Shown here: positions 33,262-45,552 of the stretch, in pieces
Position numbering within the stretch: the first letter of the stretch is position 1
How the letters are laid out: every line of letters starts with the position of its first letter
Assembly: GCA_018806985.1 (NCBI GenBank)
Contig: JADANN010000148.1
Coordinates: 927,292 to 991,291 of the forward strand
Direction of reading: 5' to 3'
DNA from: Angiostrongylus vasorum
Lineage: Eukaryota; Nematoda; Chromadorea; Rhabditida; Metastrongylidae
Length of the DNA: 64,000 bases
Program-made: the position numbers and the translations under genes
Notes under the pieces: generated by a model
The model's database searches: none
Seen by the model: only the letters and a program-made list of their open reading frames with translations
Told to the model about the DNA's origin: nothing

Positions 33262-35000
33262 GTTGAGCAAACACGAGGTGTTATTTCTACTTTTATTTAC
33301 GAATATGCTGACGTTTCGGAGGATTTTGACTTGCTCAGAGCCTGGAAAGATCAAGTTGACCGCAATCAATCCAGCCAAACACCTCCATAACCAAACAGTG
33401 AAAGTGCTTAAATTTCAATGACATTGAACACAAAGTAGCTTCTTTGCACAGCAACCGCTTTCCATGAGTCTTCTACTGAGTGTATCACGTGGAGATCAAC
33501 CGCACACAGTTCACATGGGAGCGTAATGTGCCTCTCACATTAGAATAACAGGCTTAATAACAGGCGTGCTCCCCAATATCACGAGTGATTATGAGGCATT
33601 CCCTCTATGCGGTTCATTTTCGGATTCGTGGAATATATCCAGAATCTCTCGAGAGTTTTGCGCGATTATGTTTTCAATTCCTGCGCAAGGATCGTAACTT
33701 CTACTTCAAAATCTTCCTCGTTATTTCTGTGTTCTATGCGGACTCAGTAGAGTACTCAGTTTAACTTTAAGTTTACCGACTAGCTGTTCTTTTTACGGAG
33801 CGCAGTGGTCTACCCATTTCGCCAATGTATTCGTCTCCGCACGCTTTGCAAGAGATCCGATGAACTGTATCCAAACTCATGCAATCGTCATCTCTACCGT
33901 TAGCGCAAATTGTAAAATTTTGCGTCGTTCATAGACGGTCATACAGGATGTTGCGAACTAGTTTGCATCTTGGAGTGCTCGGTGGTATTTCAATTACTCT
34001 TGCAGAATTATCTTGAGTGACCCTTCTTAAAGCAACCTTTTGTACCTGCGCGTATTTCATTAGAAATGGCGGGATAAATGGGACCTTTTCATCGTTAGAG
34101 TTGCCATTTGAGGGCTTGAATTTTCTACTACACCTATTCCAAGGAGATCTGGTTTTGTTGCCGTTATAAATGAGTATTTGCAGGGCCATGTTCAGGGACT
34201 ACTGCTGCCCTTTTCCTGTGCACAGGCTGGTTGCTGTTTGAAACATGTTTCTTACAAGCGCCCTGGTTGTGTGTGAAGGGTGAGGGAAGAGGTAATGAAC
34301 CAGTACTACTTGGCTTTCGGTACCATTTCGTAATGTAGCCGTTTCCGAATAAGTTAATTTGACCGTTCAGAAATAGAAGCCAGTTTCTCTCCGTTTCTCT
34401 CGGCTGAACTTAATGAACTCCGATAGTTCATTCAACAACTCAAAACATTTGTTCATTTCCTCCTGCGTTGAGCAAATGACAGAGCAAACATCTACATATC
34501 TACAGTAGAGCAATGGTCGGAGATCGGCTACTGGTGCTTCTACCTTAGAAATTAAATGCGGTGGTTCCAGCGGTTGCCCCATTGCCAACCCCCTCTCATT
34601 TGTGCGTAACACTCCTCGGACCACGTACAGACTCAGCAATTTAGACACTCCTTTAAGAGTATCGTCCACTGCTGAATCGTGAAGCCATATATGTTTATTG
34701 GTCCCCTTGTGTTGTACAAGGAGTTTAAAGACTGCTTGCACAGCGGAGTCGTTCGATACGCTTGTATAAAGGGGACGGTAATGTCGAAGGCCTCCATCAC
34801 GTACCCGCTGTTAGGACGCGCGTTACGTAGACGATCCAAGAACATCTGGGTGTTCATTAGATGGGCTGAACTGTATTTTAACAACTGGGTAAGTACTAAG
34901 GTTATAAACCACGTTATTCTACCCACTGACCCGTCTACACAGCTAATGATAGGTCCAACCTTAACTAACCCTCCCAACGGTTTACCGTCTCACCGTGGCT
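33262..35000 (-). mobile_element. Degenerate Penelope-like element with reverse transcriptase
   Basis: Minus strand: 34977-34633 reads VGPIISCVDGSVGRITWF, LVLTQLLKYSSAHL and NTQMFLDRLRNAR. The overlapping 34741-34367 reads ERGLAMGQPL and LLYCRYVDVCSVICSTQEEM, so the catalytic YVDD is YVDV. The GIY-YIG region follows at 33990-33700 and the pseudo-LTR at 33560-33265. This is the most complete coding order for this family in the window. It is frameshifted at the RT overlap and catalytically dead. Confidence 0.8.
33304..33345 (-). ncRNA. Hammerhead-ribozyme-like motif in Penelope pseudo-LTR
   Basis: Minus strand: CCAGGCT, CTGAGCA (core G8 altered), AGTCAAAATCCTCC, GAAACGTC, AGCATA. Here GAAAC is intact but the CUGANGA core is not. 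Comparison with the other copies gives the apparent family consensus CTGARGA-AGGCGAAATC.GCC-GAAACGTCAGC. Confidence 0.4.
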
Positions 35001-35285
35001 GGAAGATGTTGCTGGGGTGTTGAGTTGTGATGTACAGCGGGGAGACTCACCCCCCCCTCCTTCCCCAGGGTCTACGAAGCTGAGAAAGAGTCGCATGGTG
35101 GCAAAGCTCCCTCCGATCCAGAAGGGCTGCGACTGCTTGTGGTGGTGACGACAACCGGCAGACTTTGGCCAAGCTGTCCTTGGAACTCAGAGAACCACAG
35201 TGGCTAAACCAGCAAGTCTCCGGAGAATGGAAATTACGCTGGGGCCCGCAAAACCAGTGAAGACGGGCCATCCAAGAATCTCTCG
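34972..35285 (+). mobile_element. Interspersed repeat family C copy
   Basis: CCTCCCAACGGTTTACCGTC start directly at the 5' edge of the Penelope element, GGGCCCGCAAAACCAGTGAA and CGGGCCATCCAAGAA end. An internal segment (SKPIPG part) is deleted. Confidence 0.6.
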
Positions 35286-36263
35286 AACGTCAATGAGACA
35301 ACAGGTTATACAGGTGATCCTCATCTCAAGCAAATCGTCTTTTTTTTTGGGTGATGAAAGGATGAGTAACTGTTGATAATAATGACTTTCTTCAGACTCG
35401 TAAGTTGGAGATTTTGCACAAGGTGACCAGAAGGGAAAAAGACGAGAGTACGACAAAGCCAACGCCTACGACATTTTATGACTGAAATTTTTCCCCATTG
35501 CTGCATTTCGTCTTTGTAAGGCGATAACGAGAAATTTAATGAGATGGGTAACCTCAGAAAGAGCGTAAATGTCAACGTCAGAATAGACTGTCCTGCTGCT
35601 ATAGGTCCAAAGCAGGAAGCATTACTCCGTCTTCATTGACGTCCTGTGCAAGCCGAGATTTCATCCCCTCTCACAGATTTTCTCATCTCCCGACGTCATA
35701 GATAGGAGCGCTCAGTGTGAGGGATACTGAGAGTGAGGTTTTCTACAGAGAATTCCTCTATCGGATAGAGAATTTTCTATCTACCTAACAAACACATTCT
35801 ATAAGTCAACAGACACTGCATTTGCCACAACGTCCGCGTGCGCGCCCTACATCCACATCTCATTCTAGCCATCGGGCAAGCCACTAGACACAGCATCTCG
35901 TAGCCATCAGTCATACCACCAGGCGTGCTATTGGGTATATCTCATTGCTTGGGGACAAGACCGTGCGACCCGAGCCTTGACCCTGCGACCAACGTTACTC
36001 ACTTGGACGTAGCCACACCTACTAGCACCGTCATTTGGCTTCTGACGACGTCTTGGAGCTCGCCGTTGCCCTCTCTCTTCATCATTATTTGCTCTCCTAC
36101 ATAATCACTTCATTTACAATTCCTTCTGATCCACCTAGGCACAAATGAGGTCAACTAGGATGTGTAGCTCTAGCATTTCAAATATATCAATGCTGTCATC
36201 GATTCTCTTGTAGTTACTGCGTGTTGTTAACATAAGTTTTGGTAAATGCTTTTATTGCTCATA

Positions 36264-36682
36264 GTTACTCTACCCAACAATTCTCCATTCTTGGTGCTAA
36301 AGCATTGTCGCGATCGCTATTCACATTCTTGCACTGTGAACACGTAAATCTTAACTCTCTTATAAGCGCAGCAATAGTTTTACAATCAGTATTTGCTAAT
36401 CACTCATATCCTCATAACCCTGTTGCATAATGGTCTACATTATTGTTAATCCAATATGGTATATAGAAAAAACCCGCTGGACTATCCTACGAAACCCATT
36501 GAGCCACCTGACTTGTGGTTTATTGCCCATACATTTTTTAATCTCATTGCGTTGTTGTGTAAAGAATATGTTCATATGTACGAAGGTTTAATTGCCCAAG
36601 TTTGAGGTACTCTGCCCAACAATTCTCCATTCTTGCTGCTAAAGCATTCTCGCGATCGTGATTCACATTCTTGCACAGTGAG
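36264..36682. repeat. Direct repeat of about 77 bp, 340 bp apart
   Basis: 36264-36341 and 36605-36682 share CCCAACAATTCTCCATTCTT, GCTAAAGCATT.TCGCGATCG and TTCACATTCTTGCAC with few differences. The sequence between resembles 5030-5140 (CCTGTTGCATARTGSTCTAC). Confidence 0.75.
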
Positions 36683-36684
36683 CC

Positions 36685-36975
36685 GTTACATTTTCCCGGT
36701 TGAACCATTGTGGTTCCCTGAACTCCTAAGGTCAGCCTAGCTAAAGTCTTCCCTGGATCGTCACCACCTTTAGTAGTCGCCGCCCTTGTGGATCAAAGGG
36801 AGATTTGCCGCCATGCAACTAGTTTGATATCAGGACGGTGGTGATTGTTGGTACTGGTTTGCTCATTGCTGTGCTTTCAAATGGAAGCAGCGGACTCCTC
36901 AGCCTGGGAGACCGAGCTGGGGACAAACCTCACGCTGCACATCGCATTCATACATTCTGGAAACACCTTTACCCA
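36685..36975 (-). mobile_element. Interspersed repeat family C copy, truncated
   Basis: Minus orientation; contains GACGATCCAGGGAAGACTTT and the AACCAGTACCAACAATCACC zone, corresponding to the middle of the family. Confidence 0.55.
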
Positions 36976-36979
36976 CCAT

Positions 36980-38780
36980 GAAGGTTTTGGGAGAAGTTTC
37001 TGGTACATTTTTAAGTTTCTGTGGCAGTTCCTCTAAGCCGTAGTAGTTCTAGCACGATTCATAAATTGATATTAGATGACTCCATTATCGCAGTTGCTAG
37101 TGTAAAATTAGGCCTTCGTAGTCAGTTCTCGGCACCGAACAATCACTAGCTTTAATTAGAATGCTCGCATTCGTAGAAAAAACGCCATGAGAGACTTTTC
37201 GTAGCCATTACAGAGAAATTTATCATACTTGGGTAATCAAACCGCCTATATACATAAATGCCACACCAATACAACAGGAATAATGATAGAAAATTGTGTT
37301 ACAAGAATAAGGCAAGTTCAGGATTATGAGGCGCTACAGCTACTATTGAAGTGATGCTAATAATGTCACAAAAGTAAGATACTGTGACAACATTAATACA
37401 GTAATACTAATAGCAACCTTATGATAATGACCAGCAGAAGGGTGCGGACGACAGCGCCTAAACTGGCGCGTACAGTGGCCAAGAATCCGAGAGCTACGAG
37501 GACAAAGAGAGATGCAGACGAACCGTGCATTAGGCTAAGCTAGGATGGATCACATCTGCAGCGGTTAGGTGCACTTTGACATGATCGATGAGGATAGTAA
37601 GTTACCTGAGCACCGATGGTGCAGCTGTCTGCGAACGAGGTGACTCATCTGCGAAACACGGTCAAGAGGCTGCTGTTGGATAACGCTATGTCTGCGGTGT
37701 GAAGTTTGAGCATACGGGGGTGCCGCGATTAACACAAGAGATAACTTGGGCCAGAAATAGAGCGACTAAGTGCACTTATACAGCATTAGCTGACCAGCGG
37801 GTATGTATGCATGGCGCACATTATGGGAGGAGTAGTTAACGTGCCACCGATGGCGTTGCAGGCAGAACGCATTTGAGGATACCCGCCGTTACTGACAACG
37901 CACGGCAGATTGATTAATGAACGATGAACATTGACGTGAGGATGAGGATTAGGATGCACCAGGCTGATTGGAAGCGTAACGCGGTAACGTTAATGTGCAG
38001 CTAATGTGTAATTCGGAACTATTACGTAATAACGGTAAAGTAAGGTTAATGTACACTAATGAACACGTGCAATATGAGTTAACAACTACGACATGGGTGA
38101 CACATGAGATTAGTAGGGATCAACCAGGATGGTAATTCACGATACTACTTATATGCTTCTCTAGAAAGCGGTACATGACAAAGGTCCAGCACCTTTACCG
38201 AAAACAGTCGTCGGCTACCGTTTCCAAGCCCCCTCAAAACTACAGATCAGCTGGCAGAAGACGGCTCTCGTAGACATCTATCCTCATGCCCTTCGTATTA
38301 TTGTACGCATAGTGACTTCTGGACAGTAATAACAAACAAGAAGCTCCGATTGCACAAATGTGTTTGCATAACAAGACTGTTTATAGCGATCAAAGTTCCA
38401 TAGAATAGGATGAAAATAGTTACGTACTAAGGCATTGCTGAGCAACTTGAGAAACAGTAAATATGATCACTACTGCAGAAACATGCGATAATAAAACGAA
38501 ATAGTAATTATTTAGACAGTTGTTGCTATATCCGTCCTCTGACAACGGAATAAACATTACGAAATTCATTTGATTTGAATTTATCTTGTGTTCTATGAAG
38601 GAAAGTTCAGGTAAAGCGTACTTCCTCACTGCTAAGGGATTAAACTAACTATGTGGTTAAATCAGCGATGATAAGAATGTAAGAATAATCAGACGAAACA
38701 AAGCAATAAATAAGCGCAGACAAAGACTAACAGAGAAGATCAAGGTAACATTACCATGGAGAAGACTACGAAAAATGTCG
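36980..38780. other. Unassigned block with purine-rich, stop-dense + strand
   Basis: From about 37420 to 38110 the + strand is rich in A and G, lacks T runs and is full of TAA/TAG/TGA in all frames. No family was recognised. Composition differs from the neighbours. Confidence 0.5.
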
Positions 38781-38784
38781 TAAA

Positions 38785-39012
38785 TTTTTTTATTTACTGC
38801 CTACTATTTTTTAGAGGCAAAGTACTGAAGTAAAGTATAGTATAGTAGTAGAAATATAACCATAATGATGCTGAGATATTTGCAAAACTTTAACGCGTTT
38901 AGTGGCGTACGCGTTTGCCCTCGGAAAGGGTAACAGCGTGTTTGGCCCCCCACCGCAAGCACCAGTGGTCTAGAGTTTTGCAAACATCTCAGCATCATTA
39001 TGGCTCTGTGAA
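38785..39012. mobile_element. Foldback MITE-like repeat (family B), short palindromic form
   Basis: TTTATTTACTGCCTACTATT flank, then GATGCTGAGATATTTGCAAA at 38868 and its reverse complement ending at about 39001. The centre is reduced to a few tens of bases. Confidence 0.7.
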
Positions 39013-39014
39013 GA

Positions 39015-40828
39015 ATATTTCCGCATAAGTATACTGTTCTATCCCTTAATGAGGTTTCCTGTGCCAAAAATTTCTTGAGATACTTCTTGTGCAGCTGGAA
39101 ACGCTGCCACCTTTCTAGACTCGGTGAATGCGTGGAAATCTGTAACCTCACGAAGAAATAAATGTCTTCTAAGCAGCTCTCTTGGTTCTTCTCTAAAAAT
39201 CCAAATTTTTTTGTTACGAGCGTGACTTTTTTTGAAAGAAACCTTCTAATGGCAAACAGTAAGCCCTAAGCGTCTTGTGAGACTTTGAGCAAAAGATGTC
39301 ACTTTGGTAGCTTGTCCTACTCATCTATTATTTGCGGTATTTCCTGCTTGTGTTAACATCTCGTTTAATAATACAAACTAATAATGCCAATCGTAAATTA
39401 TTTCGTTTACGATTCCACTTCTAGGCCCCTAGAATGAGCTTCATGGATGTTCTCTGCCCTCGCACTCAAATTTCTCAGGTACAGGTGAACTGGCAATTAT
39501 AGAGGAACCTTTTTGCCTACGTCCACCCCTCGCTGTGGGACCCAGCTTCTTGCCTTCGAACTCAGATCATGAATTTAGATAGTCACCTAAAGCCGCTAGC
39601 TAGACGATAAGTTTCAAACGGATGGAAGAAAGCGATGTATGATCTTTTCAATAAATCGATGGACAACGGTGATCTTTAACCCTTTTTACGATTGTATGTT
39701 TTGATTTTAATGCGCACCTCAAATGCGCTCCAATCACACGCCGTCCATTGGGCAAGCCACGCGAAAGTGAGTGCGCTCGTGAGAAGGATTAAGCTTTTGT
39801 ACTGTGACAACTATTTGTTCCAACTGACTAAAACTTCTTCTCATTCAATATTTCCGCCTATATACATTACTTTTTGATCCTATAACGCCCTCATGACATG
39901 TTATAGTCAATCGATGACTTGCCGAACACAGATTTTATAGCGGGGCTGGTCCACGGATAGGTTTTCTGAACTGTACTTGCAAAAAGCAGTTTCAGACGGT
40001 GCGAATGGAATCGGTGGATGCAAAAACAACATGAGAGAGACCCAAAAATACACTTCGACTAACATATAAAGTCATGTGGAAGCTAATAAGATCACGTTTA
40101 GATGGTGGATCAATTTTCTTTTGATCGCGCACAAAAGTTAGACCACCCATATGGACCCATATGAGGTGTCCATTGGGAACACAAACAAAAGAACATGATG
40201 AATGCGTGAATATTAGAGAGACATAAAAGAAATGTGAGGGGAACCGAGCAATAGAACGATAATTTCAAGATACCAGCAGATCGTGCCCCGTAGGCGGGCT
40301 CACGGACCGTGCATCTTCGTTTCAATGCACATCTCAGTTGCATTCCAGTGACAGGAGGTCGTGAAACAGTTAACGTGCTGATGTCAGCATATCATTTCAT
40401 AAACGAATGTTGCGCACTGTCGATTTGTCGTTTTGGAATCTGTGTTTCATTCAGCAGTCAACTAATATGTGTGATTAAGGTAGTATAGTGCAAGCTATAG
40501 GAGAAAAAATTTTCCCCTTCTTTGTTGTTGTTCGTACCAACAAATTCCTATTCCAATTTCAGTTCTAGTAAAACGTTCGACTGCACTCATTCCTTTTTAT
40601 CCAAACTAACTAGTCTTCTTCTTTTCATGACCCCACTCCAACTTCCTGAACTGTAGGAATTTGCACTATTTCTTTGAGTGACTAATGACCTGAAACCTTT
40701 CAATCTAGCCATTCAAACTTGCTGGAAATCATTTGAAAACACACTGTTTTGTCAAAACTCACCTTTAAACAGAAGCTTCCTGCTCAGTATTTTGACGTCA
40801 ACTCTTTTGTTGTACATTCACAATGATG
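39015..40828. other. Unassigned sequence
   Basis: Only short frames. A segment near 39713-39745 (ATGCGCACCTCAAATGCGCT) is loosely echoed near 40325-40355. Confidence 0.4.
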
Positions 40829-40892
40829 GTGAAATTCTTCGTATTCTTGTTGAGCAAACACGAGGTGTTATTTTTTATTCATTATTCACGAA

Positions 40893-40934
40893 CAAGCAGA
40901 CGTTCCGGCGGATTTCGCCTTCCTCAGAGCCTGG
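40893..40934 (-). ncRNA. Hammerhead-ribozyme-like motif in Penelope pseudo-LTR (left copy)
   Basis: Minus strand: CCAGGCT, CTGAGGA, AGGCGAAATCCGCC (a GGCG/CGCC helix II), GGAACGTC, TGCTTG. Same layout as the right terminus of the same element. The core again has GGAA in place of GAAA. Confidence 0.4.
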
Positions 40935-42942
40935 AAAGGTCAAATTGACAGCAATCTATTCGGCCAAACACCTCCATAACCAAACAGAGAAAACACTAAA
41001 CCAAGTTTCAATCATATTGAACACAAAATAGCTTCTTTGCACAGCAACCGCTTTCTGAGTCATCCACTGAGTGTATCACGTGGAGATCAACCGCACAGAA
41101 TTCACATGGAAGCGTAATGTGAAAAAAGATACTAGCTACTGATTTTTTATACTTTTCTTGATTTAGTATCCATTTTTCACCATTGTTTGGCAGTTAACAC
41201 TGTCCAATGCGTTGAATCTGGTCGCTCAAGTAACCTGCGTTGTTCCATGCACTTTTCCTGACTCAAGAGGAGAACAGTTGTCGAAATGGTACGATCATCT
41301 ACAGAATTGTTATTTCCTTTGACCAAAACAAGCTCATCAAAAATCAGAGACTTTTTTAATTGGGTAGTCAATTTTCGTGAGAACATATCCCAACTCACTT
41401 TCCATATTGACAGCTCGCTCTTTATAACCTCCAATGGCTAGCGAAAAATCTTGTTATATTGGTGGGCCTGCAGTTCTGTAAAACAAATTTTTATCCTACC
41501 ACGCTACTAAGTGGTACTGAGAGCTATTAATGAGATAATTAGTTCTTCTAACAGCTATTGTTATTAAATGACTCGTCTTCTAGGTATGAAATGGTGCAAC
41601 TATTGTTGACTTCACGGACATCGCCGTTGTATTCTTTGTCTTATTAATAGCATTAAATCGCTTCGCCGTTCTGGCGATGAAACCTCTGGAGAGAGTGTTC
41701 ACAAAGTTAGTTGATGTTCTGTTTTGCACAGATAGTCATCTAATTAACAGCAGTCTGTGTCTTCGGTTGAACAATGGCCAGGAATTGTTCCACTGCATTT
41801 AACAACTACAACTATCAAGAACGTTTCTGTGATACCTCTCTCTACGTCCAGTCTTGATTCGTTTCCTCTCTTGTCTTTTGACTGCTTCTAATTGACTGAC
41901 TGTGATTTTAATTGCGATGGCTTTTTTATGTGAATCCGAACGGTTCGAGTACAAAACGGCACGCGCATGACTCTCCCTGACGGTGCGCGCTCGTTATTAG
42001 AATTGGCGCCAAGTTTCTCACCATCTGAACCCATTTCTAAGGTAGCCTTGCGTAGGGACGCAGGTAGCTTTACATGAACTTCAAGATAGACTCCGTGAAA
42101 AAAGCTAGAGATGAAACACAAAATAGGTGCGAACAACACCAAGTGGGGGGCCCTACCAAAAGCACCATTTCCTCAGCCGTTCTTTAGACAACAAGAGCCC
42201 AGGAATGAAGTTGATGTTAAATTTCGTGTGTTTACGAATGAAACTTTCAAAGTCCTTAATCACTATCGCACGAAAAGATACAGCTCCAACCTCACTGAAG
42301 TGCAAAAACGTGGTATGCGAGAGGTACGAGGCGCCAGCTGGTTCGTAACCGCCTATATGACCGTCTATGTGCAACGCTAAACTGCATAATTTGCCCTAAT
42401 GGTAGAGACGGTGACTGCATGAGCTCGGGTACAGTCTATCTGATCTCCTGTAAGGCGTGCGGAGACGAATACATTGGCGGAACGGATAGACCACTCTGTG
42501 TGCGCACAAAAAGAACACCTAGTCGGTAAACGTAAACCAAATACCCCACTAGGCACGCATAGGACCCAGAGACATAGCGGGGAGGACTTTGAAGTACAGG
42601 TCACGATCCTCGCACGAGAACAGCGAACACAAGCGCGCAAAACTCTCGAGGCGTTCTGGATCAATTCCAGAAATCCGAAAATGAACCGCAGGGAAGAATG
42701 TCTCATTATCACGCGTGATATTGGGCAATATATAAGCCTATTATTCTGATGAGATGGGCACATTACGCTTCCATGTGAATTCTGTGCGGTTGGTCTCCAC
42801 GCGACAGTGGAAGAGTCATAGAAAGCGGTGAGTGTGCAAAGAAGCTATTTTGTGTTCAATGTGATTGAAATCTAGGTTTAGCGTTTTCTCTGTTTGCTTC
42901 TGGAGGTGTTTGGCCGAATAGATTGCTGTCAACTTGACCTTT

Positions 42943-42986
42943 CCAGGCTCTGAGGAAGATGAAATCCGCCGGAACGTCAGCTTGTT
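42943..42986 (+). ncRNA. Hammerhead-ribozyme-like motif in Penelope pseudo-LTR (right copy)
   Basis: CCAGGCT, then CTGAGGA (fits the CUGANGA core), a helix-like AAGATGAAATCCGCC stretch, GGAACGTC and AGCTTG. AGCTTG can pair with CAGGCT to close helix I (six pairs, one a G-U wobble), and cleavage would fall after GTC. The GAAA core element is GGAA here, so this copy is probably inactive. Confidence 0.4.
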
Positions 42987-43079
42987 CGTGAATGAAGAAT
43001 AAAAATAACACCTCGTGTTTGCTCAACAAGAATACGAAGAATTACTTGATCAATGCCGAGGTTAATAGAAAGTCGGACG

Positions 43080-43612
43080 TGGGATGCTGAAATATTTGTG
43101 AAACTGGGGACCGCAAGTGTCTGCAGTGGGGAACGAACGCGCTACTAACTTTTTCGGGAACTAACGCGTTCACCATCACACCATGCGGGTCCTTCGTTTC
43201 GCCTGTCTCTCAACTAGTTTTCTATCGATCAGTGTCATCAGCAATCACCCGTCAACAGGATCGATCTAGTGAGCCCAGGCAATGAACCCAATTAAACTGA
43301 GCCTGTAGTCGAAATCACAGTGTTGGCTTTTTGTTTACTGCCTATTACAGTATCCCGTGAACGAGTGATTGCTGATGGCATGATCGAAGGAACTAGCTGA
43401 GAGACAGGCGAAACAAAGGACCCGCATAATGTGATGGTGAACGCGTTAGCCGCCTGAAAGGGTAATAGAGCGTTCGTTCCCCTCCGCACACTGCGGTGCG
43501 GAGTCTTGCGAATATCTCAGCATCATAGAATTTATATCTCAGCATCATTGTGGTTCTATCACGCACAATACCCTTCCGTGAGAAATTGTAGTAGGCAGTA
43601 AATAAAACATTA
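43080..43612. mobile_element. Foldback MITE-like repeat (family B) copy
   Basis: Left arm from about 43085 (diverged GCTGAAATATTTGTGAAACT), centre with CAGCAATCACCCGTCAACAG, an inverted second half, right arm ending TATCTCAGCATCAT near 43527, and GTAGTAGGCAGTAAATAAAA at the right flank. Confidence 0.7.
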
Positions 43613-44231
43613 ACATCGTGATCTCACCTCTTATCTTAATTGCTGCGTATGGCCATCAGGATCTTATCTTCTCGTCCAACCGACAACTGTGATGTTTCCG
43701 AAAGAAATCTGTTATGGTATAACGTGAAGTTCCGTAGATAAATTTAAAGTGTGCAGGAGACATACAATACAGGGAGCAGGAGAGGTACGTATACAAATGA
43801 TAGCGCTTAATCCTTCCGTACACTGCAGGACGTTGTTCTATTTGGTTGATAGCGAAATTATTTCTCATACTTACATCGTTGTTTGTTCTTGTAAACTTCC
43901 GAAAGGAGTTCTGCTATCGATGTAACTTAAAAAGGCTACCAGTCATCTAAAAGTGCATTCTTCATCTTCACTGTTTTTGAATACCTTGAGCGCTGCTACA
44001 ATCATGATAGCATGTGCGATAACAGGTTTTCAAAACGGATCGTTCCATCGCAATAATCTATTCGTTCATTCCGAAATTGTACTTTTTTATAATTGCACTT
44101 AGGCTTTGTTGTTATACGGTCCGACGCAGTTAATTTCTCTCACAGTCATTGATACCGCCTTAGATCACTATATAATGTAGAAGACATTCTCTATCCGTTC
44201 ATAAAAGAACAAAAGAATAAAACGTTTGACA

Positions 44232-44395
44232 ACGTTCATACCAAATTAGTGCTGCTATCCTCACAGGTAGGTTTGGTACTAATTTCCCGATCCCGGAGGG
44301 ATGGATGGCTTGCTGAACTGGGCAAGAGATCATATCCAAAGACCACGCGTGTATTAAGAAGCACCTCTTAGCGCAGCGCTACACACGACTTATTC
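44232..44395 (-). mobile_element. tRNA-derived SINE fragment (5' half)
   Basis: Minus strand: GTCGTGTGTAGCGCTGCG head, CCATCCATCCCTCCGGGATC and GAGGATAGCAGCACTAATTT, as in other copies. The 3' half is missing. Confidence 0.55.
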
Positions 44396-44814
44396 CGCTA
44401 TTTCATATTATCCCTGCAATTCCCATGCTGACTGTAAACCGCTGTCGTCTCTAATCATGTGTTGCGAAATGGTACTGCTTGCGCCATTGAAATGCGCATG
44501 GATATCGTTGATAAGCCTGTGGCTATTCGCACCTCTTTCCCACTCCATATCCGCTACCAGTACCGCATGATTACTTTTCATATCGTTATCTTAACATACT
44601 AGAGTTGTCCATCCTGTCGTGCGTAGGAAAATCCATTCCGAAGTAATATATAAGGCATTGTAACTCCGTTGTGCAACAATTTTAGCTCATCTTTACTTGT
44701 TTATGCAATGTACTTCAGCTAAACAATCCATTTCATAAGTTATGAGGATCATAACACTTCTCGCATCGCAGTCGTTTTCACAAATCTTTTATCCGAACAG
44801 ATTTTCGAACGAAA

Positions 44815-44990
44815 AGAATGTTGAGATATGAGCGAAACTCGGGGCTTCAACTGCACTTCCAACTGGCGATTACCCTTACCCAAAGGCTCAATTACTCTCC
44901 AGAACACCAATTGATGCCCTTTCTTTGCCTTTCTCTCAGCCATATTTTTTACTCTATCGGTGCGATTGCCGTACAGCACGTGAGTCCCCG
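44815..44990. repeat. Variant foldback repeat (family B') copy
   Basis: Starts ATGTTGAGATATGAGCGAAA and includes TGCCTTTCTCTCAGCC. The same arrangement occurs at 55700-55870. Related to family B at the tip and at the CTCTCAGCTAG segment only. Confidence 0.5.
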
Positions 44991-45552
44991 GTAAAGGTAA
45001 TCCTGGACTGGAAGCCTACCAGAGGTCCTTGGTTTTGCTCATAACTCGGCATCCTTACCGTTGCATTAAAAAATAATGCCGTGTCATGAAAAAAAGAGTA
45101 GATAGTAAATAAAATTCTGAAAGGCTCTTATGCGCAGGTGCAGATGATGATTGACGATTTTTGTCTCCTCTAGGAATGTCGTTGAATGCTGACCGAGTCT
45201 ATCCTTCCAAAAATCATGGGATGGCCTTGGTCACACGTTCCCGTGTTGAGTAGAGGTGTGACCTGGTCGAGGGCGAGTATGGTACTAGTTTTCCGATCCG
45301 GAAGAGATAAGAGATCTAGTTGACCTTGTGTGGGGTTAAAATAATGCCTATGGGTTGGTTCAGCCTCGCTTGTAATGAAATGGGATCGTTATCAATACTC
45401 CACCTAGACCTACGCTTTTTCACTCGTAATGTTCATCCTTACTCTGGTATTCTTTGCATATTATCTATAAAGATCTTTTCCTCTTAAAAAGAATTATGAT
45501 AACCGTTTGGTGTTTACACCTAGTTTCGTCTATCACAGCTTCCTAAATAAGA

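Larger units (their letters stand above)
40831..43056 (+). mobile_element. Internally deleted Penelope-like element with inverted terminal pseudo-LTRs
   Basis: The right end (42740-43056) and left end (40831-41120) are the same 3' non-coding sequence in opposite orientation, including the outermost AATTCTTCGTATTCTTG. Inside, + strand, 42160-42310 encodes the N-terminal segment (RYSSNLTEVQKRGMREV). At about 42320 this jumps directly to the end of the linker (RGASWFVTAY). Then the GIY-YIG endonuclease runs to 42750 (VYLISCKACGDEYIG, KPNTPLGTHRTQRHSGEDFE, ECLIITRDIGQYISLLF) with one frame change near 42510. The reverse transcriptase is missing. 41120-42100 is unassigned. Confidence 0.75.

Noticed and set aside
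42377..42763. A 128-codon minus-strand frame
   Set aside because: It is the antisense shadow of the Penelope GIY-YIG endonuclease on the + strand.
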